Assembly (NCBI RefSeq): GCF_003073045.1
Contig: NC_037593.1
Span: 7,741,525-7,805,524 of the forward strand
DNA from: Pomacea canaliculata
Taxonomy: Eukaryota > Mollusca > Gastropoda > Architaenioglossa > Ampullariidae
Reading direction: 5' to 3'
DNA length: 64,000 bases
The translations under genes and the position numbers were made by a program. The notes below the pieces were generated by a model. That model was not told the DNA's origin. It did no database searches and saw only the letters and a list, made by a program, of their open reading frames with translations. Below, one piece after another: positions 1 to 12,600 of this stretch. Within the stretch, counting starts at the first letter, position 1. Each line of letters starts with the position of its first letter.

Positions 1-438
1 GTTACTGGACTTTGAAAAGTGTATCAAATAACTAATAATTTAAATCTAAGAGGCTAATTTTTTTAAATGAAAGATGGAGACACAATTATTGTCGACGAAA
101 TCCTCACGGGTAGTTTTCATGAAAAATGTATAAAAATCTACGAGAAACTATACAGTGGTTTGTTCTTTATCTCATCCTCTGTCTATAACAGCACTAATAA
201 ATAATAAAACATTCTGATAACTAAATTAAAAATACAAATTTCAGCGACATAAAAAATAAAATCCAACATCAATAAAAATAGGAGAAGAATAAAAACAAAC
301 AAGCAAAACAGAAAAAAAAAAAAAAAAACAGACAATAATAACAACAAAAGCACTCGTATGCTAGCTAATCTATCTGCGGCCTGGGGGAACCAGACTAGCT
401 TGAAGGACTTGCTTCAAGAAAGTGATGGAGAGACAAGA
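1..438. other. Sequence downstream of the SGLT stop codon
   Basis: AT-rich, with a 17-base A run near 310-328. It probably includes the 3' UTR of the transporter. I found no AATAAA or ATTAAA on the minus strand here, so the 3' end is not defined. No other gene is seen. Confidence 0.4.
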
Positions 439-656
439 TCAAGCGTAGAAGCCCCAGACGAAGATGGCGAGGGTGAGAAGGAGAACGGCGTTGACGTTGA
501 GCAGGCGGCGCGTGCATGTCTCCTCGTGGATGCTCGTCTGCTTCTCCTCCAGAGCCCGCATCTCGGCGTCCGTCATCTGATGGTCGCCGGCCATCTTCTC
601 GATGCCACAGATCCACTGGCACATCTTCTTGTACCACGGCAAGCTGTCGTATGGAG
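439..656 (-). CDS. SLC5A1-like: SGLT exon 14 (residues 588-659, stop)
   Basis: Encodes [26 protein letters not shown]-like [13 protein letters not shown] and the last helix [20 protein letters not shown] ending YA-stop. The pattern (aromatic, C-G-L/I-E, then the final helix) matches the SGLT1 C-terminus. Acceptor TGCGCAG|CT; the codon is completed by the G from exon 13. Confidence 0.94.
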
Positions 657-3600
657 CTGCGCATGTCACAACGAGAAGAGGAAGGCGATGGTAAGAAAAA
701 GAAGACAACATTCAATAAGATTAACAGCAAGAGGCGTGACAAAATGAAACAACAACAACAACAACAACAACAACACAACAACAACAACAACAACAGCAAT
801 GCTGGCTTATTCGCTTCACATGCTCAACAAAACACTTAAGTATATTCGTAGACAGTATACATAGAGAATACAAGCTCTGTCTCTGTCTAACGTACATATA
901 CATATTTATATTTATTCGTGAACGGAAAGATCATGCTTGTCGTCCTAATCTCTATTTTTCTATCCTCCACCCCACGTTTTTGGCAGCTTCACAAACTGTC
1001 ATTGTTTTCTTTAAGCACTTTTCAATAATATTATTTCTGCTACTTGTTGGCGCATTCACAGCTGGACCAAATCTCTTGTATTCCTTACCGCAACGGTCAT
1101 TAACCCCTACACCTACACGTATATTCAGGGTGGGAGTGAATAGTCCATCGAGCTATAGCTGTCGGGTAGGATGTTGACCCCACCACCACCGTGGCGTGTA
1201 TAAACTTGAGCTTTGGTTCGGACAGATAACTCTTATACCTCCCTCCTCTCTTCCCTTATTAACCATGGTGGTCAGCGACCTTACCGTCAGTTATATTTAG
1301 GGGTGAATGTTTCTTGCTCTCCTCTTTCACTGGTTCTGAAGGAGCACTGTCGTCTGCTTCTGCCTCTGAGATGTCAATCCTCTTCAGCGTGCTAAAGCGG
1401 GTCCAGAAGGTCAGCCGTTGAAGCTGTGCCGTTAGAGAAATATAAAGACAATGGTCATAGCAACAGTCTGCAACTAACCAAAGATCTGATGTATAGCAAA
1501 AGAAACCAAAGAACGGATACCGACCAAAGAAAGTCAAAGAACAGGCAGCGAACAAAGGAAAGAAAGCAGATAGATATTTGATAAAGGAAACACACACAGA
1601 CACACACCAAATGAAACCGAAGAACAGATATCTAACGGAAAAACCAGAGAAAAGATAACCTTACCAAAAAAAAAAAAAAAAAAAAAAAAAAATAGCAAAA
1701 GAAAAAGGAAATAAACGGAAAAGTATCTAGCAAAGGAAACGAAAAAATCTAGCAAAAGAAATACACGGGTAAATATCTAACAAAAGAAACTAATATCTAG
1801 CAAAGGAAAAAAAGAAACCTAACAAAGGAAACCAAAAGAAGGATATAGAAAAGGAAACGATCTCAACTAGACCTTATATTTGGGGGCAGAGTTTACATTA
1901 CAAGCATCCTGAAAAATCATTTTAGGGCTTATTTTCGAGGAAACATGGTGATGATAACAACCAACCAACCAACCAACCAACCAACCAAACAAACAAACAA
2001 ACAAACAAACAAACAAACAAACAAACAAACAAACAAACAAACAAAAAAACAAAACAACTTACGTGGATTTCATCAATAGGTTTCGTTAGCAGACTGATGA
2101 CTGTGGTGACAATGCAGACGATGACAAAGAGGATGATTCCGAAGTGCAGATAATGGACTTTGCTGATGATGCCCGGCCGCTTGTCTTTATCCTCCTCGCC
2201 ACAAGGCACATTAGGGTAGGCGTACTCCCACGCAAAGCGGACCAAGCCCACCACCAGGCCAACCATGAGACCCCAAAATGCTCCCTAACAGGGATTAGAA
2301 CCAGAAAGACTTTGCTTTGAGAGCTGGAGGAACCATTATTTCGATCACTCTTATGATAATTATGAAGAAATATTTGAGTTGATGATGAATTGGGATGCGA
2401 GATGGAATGTTAAAATACATTGTTAGACGCTCATGGAAAATTATATTTCTCGATGCAAGGAAATAAGAGATAACTAAATCCCATTAAAAGATTATTATTT
2501 GTGTGTATTGGAAGGGGGGAGGTGTGGGTGTGTGTATGTGTGGGGGGAGACGCGTAAACTGATCAACCGGAAGTATTGTCAACGATTTTAATTATTTTGA
2601 AAATTTTATCACTCCAGTCTCTCCATTATCTCTCCATCTCTTGCAAAGTGTGGCTTGGGTAAGCCTCAGTGTAGATTATCTCCTCTTACCATACGAAAGT
2701 TTTTTTTTTTGCTTTATCGTTACTTTCTTACACTTTTGTGTGTGAATGTAGCTGCTTTCTTGATACCTAACAAACAAATCACTACAGCTGCCCTACTGGA
2801 TGAGTAAAATTGTATCCATGCTTGTACAATTTCGGCGACTGGTATATACCGTTTTAAAATAACTATTTTAAAAGAGTGTTTAAAAGTATTCTAGCTGAGT
2901 GTAGAAAAGTAAGAGGTATTTCTAGCACTTTGTCATCTTTCACTTCGTGTACAATATGTCAAGAACATATCATAATGATAGAGGTTTTATATTGCTAATC
3001 TTTACAGAAAAATACTTTACGTGCCACGTACAGGCTCGTTGATGCGCTTCCAGAAGATGGCGAGGACGTAGACAGCACACACAGGCGGCGCCAGGAAGCT
3101 GGTGATGGCCTGGATGTAATGGAACAGCTCCGAGATGTTCTGCACGACGGGGATCCATGCGATGCCGACCCCCACCAGGATGATTACACACAAACTGCCG
3201 AGATACACATCATCATCATTATCATTGCTGCTCCCTCCCAGTTATCAATCCATATGTTCACTCTTTACACACTCAGGCTTGCTTTCTTATCTTCAATATC
3301 GGTGATAAGGATGACTAAACCTCAGAATAAAACATGTTATGCAAGAAGACGATATAAGAAAATGAAAATAGATGATGATATTTCCCATTTCAAAAATAGC
3401 TGTATAGGAGCAAGAGGACCTAGAAACCATTGAGACATTTGCCTTCAAAGTTGGGCAGACGATATTGCTCTCAGTGGCGGAGGAAAAAAAAAGGGAAAAA
3501 ATTTCCTTGGAATGTGACCAAGATAAAATACATCTTGGAATACGACCAAAAATATATTAAAAAAAGTGAAAATATCGCTACTCAGGATAAAGAACAGAAA

Positions 3601-6600
3601 GTACAGTGACACAAACATAGTTAAATCAGAGCGAACAAAGAAAGAAAAAACAAAGAGCCATGAGGAAAAAAGTAACACAGAAAAAATAAAGCATTAAAAC
3701 TAAGGACAAGAAAAGAAATCAACATCAGATAGTAAAATTAACGAGGACAACGAAGAAAGAAAACGAAAGCACTTAAAGGAAAATGAATGAAAGACACAAG
3801 GGAGGTAAATGTGTCTCGCGAAGGTGTGTCAGGGGAGATTACCGTCCGACAATCATGAGCTCCACTTCCGATGCGTTCTTGTGGATGCGGCGCCAGATGT
3901 CCATGGTGAAGATGGTCGACGAGGAGTTGAAGATGGAGGTCAGCGACGACACCAGCGCCGACATCATCACTGCCAGCATCAAACCGCGGAGGCCGTCCGG
4001 CATCAGCTCCAGCACCAAGGTCGGGTAGGCGATGTTGGTGCACCCCGATCGACTCCCGCAGATGCTTTCGCAGACGTCGGGATCTCCACAGGCGATCTTG
4101 TCTGACAAACAAAGATTTCAGTTAGAAAAACGCTTCGGAGTTACACAAGACAACGATGTCATTGTTCACTATCGGTCATTGAGCTCTGGCAACGTGACAC
4201 CCAAGTCACCCAAATCGCAAACCACTAAGATTCAGATTTTGTTCATTTGTTCATTTCAATGTCATCGTTTCATCGTTTTCATCATTTACAAGCCATCAGA
4301 TGTCGCAGAAAAATTGCGAAGGACTACATTTCATTTTGAATCTTCAAGGTGTCGGGTATTACAGGTGCCTGGGAATCCCTACAGTGCCACCCGTACAAGA
4401 TGTCTGGTGTTACCTGGAAAGAGAACACGCGCGATCATGCCCGGGAAGACGATGAGCCACATGGGGAGGAACTTGAGGTAGCCCGCCAGCAGGGCTCCGG
4501 CCTTGGCGTTGGCAAGATTCTTGGCCGCCAGGGCGCGCTGGACAATCACCTGGAACAAGGCAACCCGTCGGTCACGCACACAAATCTACAAACATGAATG
4601 ATGATTCCTTCCAAACTGAAATTTAAAGGGAATGAAGATGCTGACAAACTAACACGACTGTCAGAAGAACCAATAGGAAAGTCACCAACCGCCACATCCC
4701 TACGTCAGCAGCAGGAAGATATCAAGCCAGTGAGAGAAACAAACAAATGGTGGAACGACTCACCTGGTCCGAGCACCAGTACCACACGGAGGAGATGGTC
4801 AAGCCGAAGATGACCCCCGGCCAAGGGAGGCCGCCATCATCGTAGGAGCGGATGAGGTGCCAGGAGTTGGCGGGGGGGATGCCGCACTGGGTGTAGCTGT
4901 AGTTGGAGTCGGTGCCGTAGTGAGCGAGCGTGGTGTTGGGCCAGGCCTCGAAGAACTTCTTCTGCAAAGCTTCGTAGCCGCCGATTTTGAGGAAACCTAT
5001 TGAACACGTGATGTGAGTTGAGGATACAGTACTCGGGGAATGATCTTAGCCAGTTCCAAATGAGCATCCCTTGTCTTATACAAGAAAAAAAAATGTTAGA
5101 GAGTTGTTCATTTATCACGTGATAATTTTCTGAAGCTCATTTAACTCATTTATCAAATCGAGACACCTTAGTTTGTTTTTTTTTAACCTTCAGATAAGAA
5201 GGTAAATTATATAAACACGAGGTTTATACCTGTGTGTAATAGGGACTTTTTTTGACGGGAACATTAAATCTGTTTAAAATAGGAATTGGCTCTAGAAGTT
5301 TCCATCAGCGTTAAGGTTAAAACAAAAAACAACAACAACAACAATAAAACGTTCTGGGAGAGGGCTTGAGCAAGGTATAGAATGAAGCCACAATAATTCC
5401 TTGGTTTCACTGCATCAACACAGAATTTTATTCTAGTTTCTCGGCATTGCTAGAGTAGAATGATGTGAGACAACCAAAGTGTCGGAAAGGAGTACACGAC
5501 TACGCTGCGGTTGAGGTTGAGACTGAGGGAGGTAAAGAAACGACAGAAGGGCACAGACAAAGAAGGAAAGGCTAGCCCCGAGTAAGTGGGGTCTCGAACC
5601 CCTCTCCCCAAACCAACGACCTAAGAATTGTGGTTTATGGGCGACCTTTATCTTTTCCTGTCAACGATAAGGACGGAAGTTTTCAAACGAGCGGGTCAAG
5701 GACTAACGGGATCAGCGTCGTTAGTCTGGTCAGGGTGGGAAGGGTGCCAGTAGGGGTGGGTGTCGCTGATAAGTGTACTTATACTACGTGGTGAGTGCTG
5801 AGTGTTTGGACTCTTATCGCCGCAGTACTTCTTGCTTTCGCGACCAAACTATGACAAGGCGAACACACTTTTTGTTTCCGTTCTGTGGAACAATATGTAA
5901 AGAAAAACACATAGAAAATTCTAGAAACACGTGAAAACATAGAAACATAGACAACAAAGAGAATGTTTGTCTTCAGTAAGGAAAATAAATCTTGGTTTAT
6001 GTGGTTAAAGTCTCTTAGAAATTATAAAAAAATATATCTCTTATTTATCATTTCATTTAATTTTTTCTTGGACGAACTTACTCATGACCATCAGAATCAA
6101 GGCCCCCACCACCATGATGATGGTCTGGATGAAGTCTGTCCAGATAACGGCGGTCAGTCCTCCTGTAACCATAGTAACCAAGAAATCTTGTCGGTTAACC
6201 ATGAAACAGCTGCAGATAACAATGGTCCAACATCGTGCATCTAGTTACGATGGAATGGTAGTTATCCGATGTTTAAGAGGTTCTTGCGCTTGATCTTCTG
6301 ATCATTAATAGAGCATCACAGGGAGGCTGGGTGTCAATTGATTAGTTTTGAGTAGAATTGTAGCTTTTGTTTGCACTTGTTAACGACTGGAAGAGATTTC
6401 TGCTTGCCTGCGTGCATGAATGTGTCAAGTGCGTGTGAACGTGAAGGGGTGGGAATGGAGAAGGGTAGGGGCATGGGCAAGATTGAACTTGTTTAAAAAA
6501 GAATTGGAAAGTGAACAAGCAAGAAACTGAGCTGATAAGAATGAATCAGTCAATCAATGTCCTCAAAAACCTTAAACTAACATCTTTAGTGTCTATGAAT

Positions 6601-9600
6601 ATTTCTTAAAAAGAGCTCATCTAACACCCTCACCTCCGATGGTAAAGATGGCGGACACACCGAGCAAGATGATGACTGCGACATAGAGGTTGAGCTCTGG
6701 CATGGCTTGTGTCAGAAAGATGGCTCCGGAGTACAGGTCGGCCTGGTGACCAAGGGAATCGAAAGGAGAAATCAAAAGGGACAAATTCTTTCCATCTATT
6801 CTTTCTCTCATCATGATAACCACACAGAGACTTTGGTAAAGGTACTGTACCGCCATGGTGCACTCACAGAGATTTTGGTGAACACATACAGGAGCAAGGC
6901 CAGCACAGAAAGGTAGATTCGTATCCTCTGTCCCCCGAAACGTTTTCGGAGATACTCCGGCATAGTGAAGACCTGAAGAAAAAAACAAAAACAAACCCGC
7001 ATGATCATTTGAAGACGAGCAGGGCGATACTCGGAAAACGAACCCGTGACTATACCAAACCCGACAACGCGGATAGTCAGGAAAGAACAGACGATACACA
7101 CGGGTATAGCGAGCCTCGAAAACGAATGTGTGTATAATTATATATATATAATGTAAGAAGTAATAATTTAAATGTGTAACGTGAGGCGTAATGTACACGT
7201 GTATAAAGTAATCTGACAAGTGAAACTGTGCAAAAGCACGAAGGTCTAGCATCCGTTGCCCTTTCAATTCATATCATATTCATGTCATATAATTCTCCAA
7301 TTTAAATCGTTAGTTTACATGTTTACAAACTAGACACACACAAACGCACAGCACATACAAGCACATAAATACACACGCACCCAAGTACACGAGAACACAC
7401 ACATATGAACACGCGTACACTCAGTGCAGACAAAGACTGAAGAAGGAAGAAATCGAGAGACAAAGAGCGAGAGAGGAAGTGGAGAGAATAAATACTTACG
7501 CCTGCCGCAACGTATACTGGGACAAACAGCCAGCCCAGAATCATCAGAATGATGATAGCCTGAAAAACATCATCATAATAATCATCATCATCATGATATG
7601 TGTGTGCACCTTCATTTGTACGTGAGTATGTGAGAGAGAGAGAAGTGTGTGTGTGTGAGAGAGAGAAGTATGTGTGTATGAGAGAGAGAGAGAAGTATGT
7701 GTGCGTGTGTGTTTTACGCCGAGCCAGCAACTAAGGCAAAGCCCTGTAAACAGATGCCACAAGCAGAGAAAGAGCTGGTGTTCGAGACGAGATGTGAACC
7801 CAGGTCATCCAGTCCTCACTGTAAATGGTGACAGACGCTAACCGTTGCGCTACCAAAACCGCCCTTAGAGAGGAGGGGAGAGAGAGATAGAGAGAAAGAA
7901 ACAGAATGGAAAGATCAATTAACGGGAATTAGAATAACTGTTACACACATAAATATCGATAGATACACCTATATAAACACGTGGACATGTTTCTAATTTA
8001 ATAAAGAAGCATTTTGTCTGTAATCTGCTCCCTTGTCATTGACCTCTAAGTAATTGCCGAAGTCTCGCCTCTCTGCTTCTATTCTGTTAAAGAAACATCA
8101 ACACAAAAGTGTCGTGAAGAGTGCTGACTCACATTAATCTCAAAGACAGCGATGCCGATGCCACTCGCTGCCCCGGAGCCAGCCAGACCCACGAAGTGGC
8201 CGCTGCCGATGTTGCTGGCAAACAGCGAGGCCCCCACCTGTCCAAACAGAGGAATTAGCTCATCATCACCTGTCACAGAGACTATTTCACGAACACCGAC
8301 ATGCTTCAAATTATTCACTGAGGACAGCACTTAGCGCCGACAACCGTTTTCTTGTTGATTTTATTGAATGACATGGTATCTTTGATAAAATACTACCCCC
8401 ATCTCCACACCCACAACGACATCTTTGGAGCGAGACAGAGGCGACTGACCGGTATCCAGTGCATGGTTCGTCCCGCCAGGAAGTAACCGCCTATACTGCC
8501 TCTGTTGCGGCATGACGACTGTAACAAATAGCATTGTATTAATGATGTGACAATGACATACAACGGTAATGACACGAGAATGATACATAGCTACAGTGAT
8601 GTCGACATGAGAATGACACATAGCTATAGTAATGACGACATGAGAATGACACATAGCTATAGTAATGACGACATGAGAATGATACATAGCTACAGTAATG
8701 ACGACATGAGAATGATACATAGCTATAGTGATGACGACATGAGAATGATTTATAGCAATTGTAATGATATGAGAGGGATACATAGCTGTAGTAATGACAA
8801 CATGAGAATGACACATAGCTACAGTAATGACGACATGAGAATGATACATAGCTATGGTGATGACGACATGAGAATGACACATAGCTATAGTGATGACGAC
8901 ATGAGAATGACACATAGCTATAGTGATGACGACATGAGAATGATACATAGTAATGACGTTTAAAAATGACCTATAGCAGTATTAACAACATACGGCAGTT
9001 GCATAATAAATGCCATCATTACCTATAATACTTGTATAATAAATTCGATAATTGCATAAATTGGTATTAATGACTTGGAAAGAGAATGACAATAAGACAT
9101 CATCAGCTCAATCCTGACGAACGGAGAATGCCTGAGCATTTGTTGTAGAGTGTAGACGAAAAACATTTTGAAAAACATTTCTTCCCTTGACCTTTCTTCT
9201 GTTCCATGGAAAGATCTATTGAATTCAAAAGCAGGATAAATTCTCGACAGAACTCCACCCTTGCACTTTGTTTCTTTACTGAATTCAGGATGGAGTTCAT
9301 ATCCTATGGCAATAACATATAACAGAATTAGTGACATGTCAGGGACAAATAATGGCAGTAATGCCATGTGACCAAAAAACCTTCAACACTCATAATCGCA
9401 TTTGATAATGACAAAGTATTAACTAGGAATGGCAATGAGTTGTGATGTATTCATGACTCATGAGCATGACTAACACACTATGTTGGAGCCGTTAAATTGA
9501 GGAAGAGGATCCTTTGTCGGCTTTCAGAAGAGAAAGAGGGAGAGAAGGAGGAGATGTAAGAGTGAATTAAGAACACGTTAAGTATGTTTTCAGGGTCTCC

Positions 9601-12600
9601 AGAGAAAGGTCAAAGGTTACGAGAAGAATAGACAGTGAGTCTGTGTTAAAATGCAAAAACTACTTTGTAAGGTGTTTGGAAGAGGTAAAGACGCATAATT
9701 GTAGAGAAAAGACCATGAGAAGGCAATAAAAGCTAAGGTATCAAGGATAATGTGAGACCCTGACCACGTTTCTGTGAGATCAGAGGTAATAATAGTATTG
9801 ACAGCCACTGAAATGAGAGGAGCATGCTGCACATTGGAGGGCGCCTGAAAAAATAAAAATCCGGAATGATGGGATAACCCAACCTAAAGATAAAACTGTG
9901 TATATCTTTGGCATATACAAGGATGCTTTTTTTAAAAAAACACATTTGAAATTATGTCTAAAAACATTAGTGGCATATTAATATTTAAACACTATTAGAC
10001 AACATTCGTCAATACTTTAATCCAGTTTATTTTTGTCGGCCTGGGTCCGGATGCATGAAGTGATTGTATGAGTCACTGTAACAGCCATGGACAACAAATG
10101 TCTACTTGTTAATCAAGATTATGCCTGGTGATAACACAGGAACCGTTATAAAACTGTTTTGGTCCTAAACTGGAAATACCTGGCATCCGATATTTCTGTG
10201 TGTGTCCGGGCAAACGCTTTTTCGATAACCTTCATGAACCTGATGTGTTTTCTCGGTCAGTGAGGGAGTGGACCACACTATCTGGACACATACATCACCC
10301 GCCAGATACTCCAGTATTAGCAAAAACAAACAACAGAAAGGTCCCCACAAAAACATCAACTCCGCCTCCGCTTTTATTCCTTTCGATCGTGACCCTCTAA
10401 GTCCAGTGCAAACTTACTCCGACCTCGTTCGTGATCTGATAAGTTGGCTCGGTACCAACAACTGCTGAGAATCTGGAAGCAAAATCCACTTCACGTCTGT
10501 TATCAGCGAAGTAGTCCCCCAAGGGTTACTTCATTAAAAAAAAGACAATTTTGAAATGGTGTCTTTTAATGAAATTGGTCCAAGGACACAAGCTGATCCG
10601 CTGCCAAGGAGGAATTTGAACAAAACAAAATTATGATTCCAATATGCAGCGAACCTCCGAAGCAGTGACAATATTTCTTCAAAACTTTTCTTTCCGAGAA
10701 GACATTAGTCGCTGGTAATGTCCAAAAAGGTCAACAGCAAGGTTCCAGCGAGCAGACATACTATGTGTGATATGAGATAAGACATGCAGGGTGTTCAGCA
10801 AGCAGAACTGAACTTAGTAAATATTGTGATAGCTTCGTAAATTTTTTTTTTCTAGACTTATTTCACAATTCGATTCCTGCGTGGACCGCTTTTGCTTAAA
10901 ATGTTGGGAGCTTGGGATAGCTGATACCTAGGTTAAAGGTTAAAGTTGAGAATCGCTATCAAGCCGCCATGCAGCCGACCACACACAACTCACTCCTGTC
11001 TTCAAGCGACATGTTGATACGACTACCTACACGTGTTATTTACAGTCTACACAAGCCTGCACCTGAAGAAAGGTCGGTGCATGTATCAGTGAAGTGGGTC
11101 ATTCTCCATTGTTTTGTCCTAACCTGCCGAAGGTAGTGTCAGACAGTTCTACATCTCTCAGGTTACTCTGCTGTCCGAGGGAGGAGGAGGACCGATAAGA
11201 ACCTCCGTGATTTACAGCTCGGCGAGGTGCCATATGCATTTCCAAGAGCGGATGACAGCTGGAATGTTCAGTCCGTTTTACATAAATTATGTACCTTCTT
11301 CAGATTACAGGCTAAGGTCAGATGAGCAAATACATCATTGTAAGTGGGGGCAGAGAGAGAGATAGAAAGAGTTAAACTGAACCTTTTTTACGGGGTCGCC
11401 GTTCTGTACCTACAGGGTCACACAATTTGAGACAGAACAAAATGGAACCCTGGTAAGAGAGAAAGAGAGAATGAGAGGGACTTGAACGAGAGAAGCGACC
11501 GGGTGGAAGTGAGATAGCTGACCGTGAAGAAAAACAATTAACTTACACCCCCACCCTACACACACACAAACACTTTCCCTACCCCACAAAATGTCCTTAC
11601 TTACCCCACAAAAAACAAAAAATACCCCTATCCCCACATCAAAAGGCAGAAAAAGAGAAAGGAGGACATAAAGAAATGCAAAGTTACGAAGGAAGCAATG
11701 CACACACACACACGCAGAAGAGAGAACAAAAATGAAAGAGAGAGAGACAGGGTCATGTCCTTTAAGACAGAACAAAATCGAACCGTAGTAAAAGAAAGAC
11801 GAAGAATGAAAAAAAACCGATTCAACAAACAAAGAATACACCAGAAAGAAAAAAGGTAGTAAAAGAAATGATGACAAAATTAACGAAAATAGGGGACAAA
11901 ATGAAAAGAAACTTAAAAAAAAATACACAGACAGAAAAATAAAGAGACAGAAATACAGACAGAAACAACGAGAAAAACACAAAGAGACAGAGTAAAGTAA
12001 AAAGAAAAAAAAATTGTCCTTCTTGTCTTCTTGCTCCCTTCCTTCAACTCTTTTGGCATCTCTGATAATCAGTGCAGCATCTCACTAACTCCAGTTTTAT
12101 TTTCCGGGCATCTTCGCCCCTCCTGTACACCCCATCTTATTTTGTCATAGGAGCGAGAGGAAACCCTCAATTAAACCGTTGATGTACAATAAACATTGTA
12201 AAGGTCGCCCCGAAAGGTCACAACGCCCCGTGGCCGCCATACCTGTGAGGGAGAAAATCCACCGAGCATCTACCCGCGGTCCCACCCCACCTCACTGACA
12301 AAGTCACCACATACCTATATATATGTGTGTGTGTGATACCTACCTACCACCACGCACTCTACAAAGTGTTCTCAGTTCGAGAGTTCACGAGGGACATAAA
12401 TCTGATGTCTGTTTGAAAAGAGTGTTTGCCAGTCACAAACAGAAGTGTCTCGTCTTTCACGACACTGAGAGATACGCGTCCATAAAACATGTTGGCATGG
12501 CAACTTGCTCTCTAACCTCTTGGCCGAGAACACCTTAAATTATTGCAACAAACCAACCGGTTTGCTGAATGAAGGATAAAACTGATCTCAAGTTCTCGAG

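Noticed and set aside
7738-7866. A true tRNA gene on the minus strand
   Set aside because: A-box and B-box are present but no acceptor stem or anticodon arm folds properly, and a SINE body and tail follow.
8556-8957. CRISPR-like array of ~33-bp repeats
   Set aside because: The units are directly contiguous with no unique spacers, and the context is an animal intron.
8547-8963. Open frames of 138 and 124-195 codons on both strands with 11-residue repeats
   Set aside because: They are translations of the 33-bp minisatellite. Several frames are open on both strands because the unit is a multiple of three, and there is no start context, splice support or recognisable domain.
11410-11982. 190-codon reverse-strand frame rich in Phe, Leu and Ser
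   Set aside because: A compositional artefact of A-rich plus-strand simple sequence. No domain, and no splice context.
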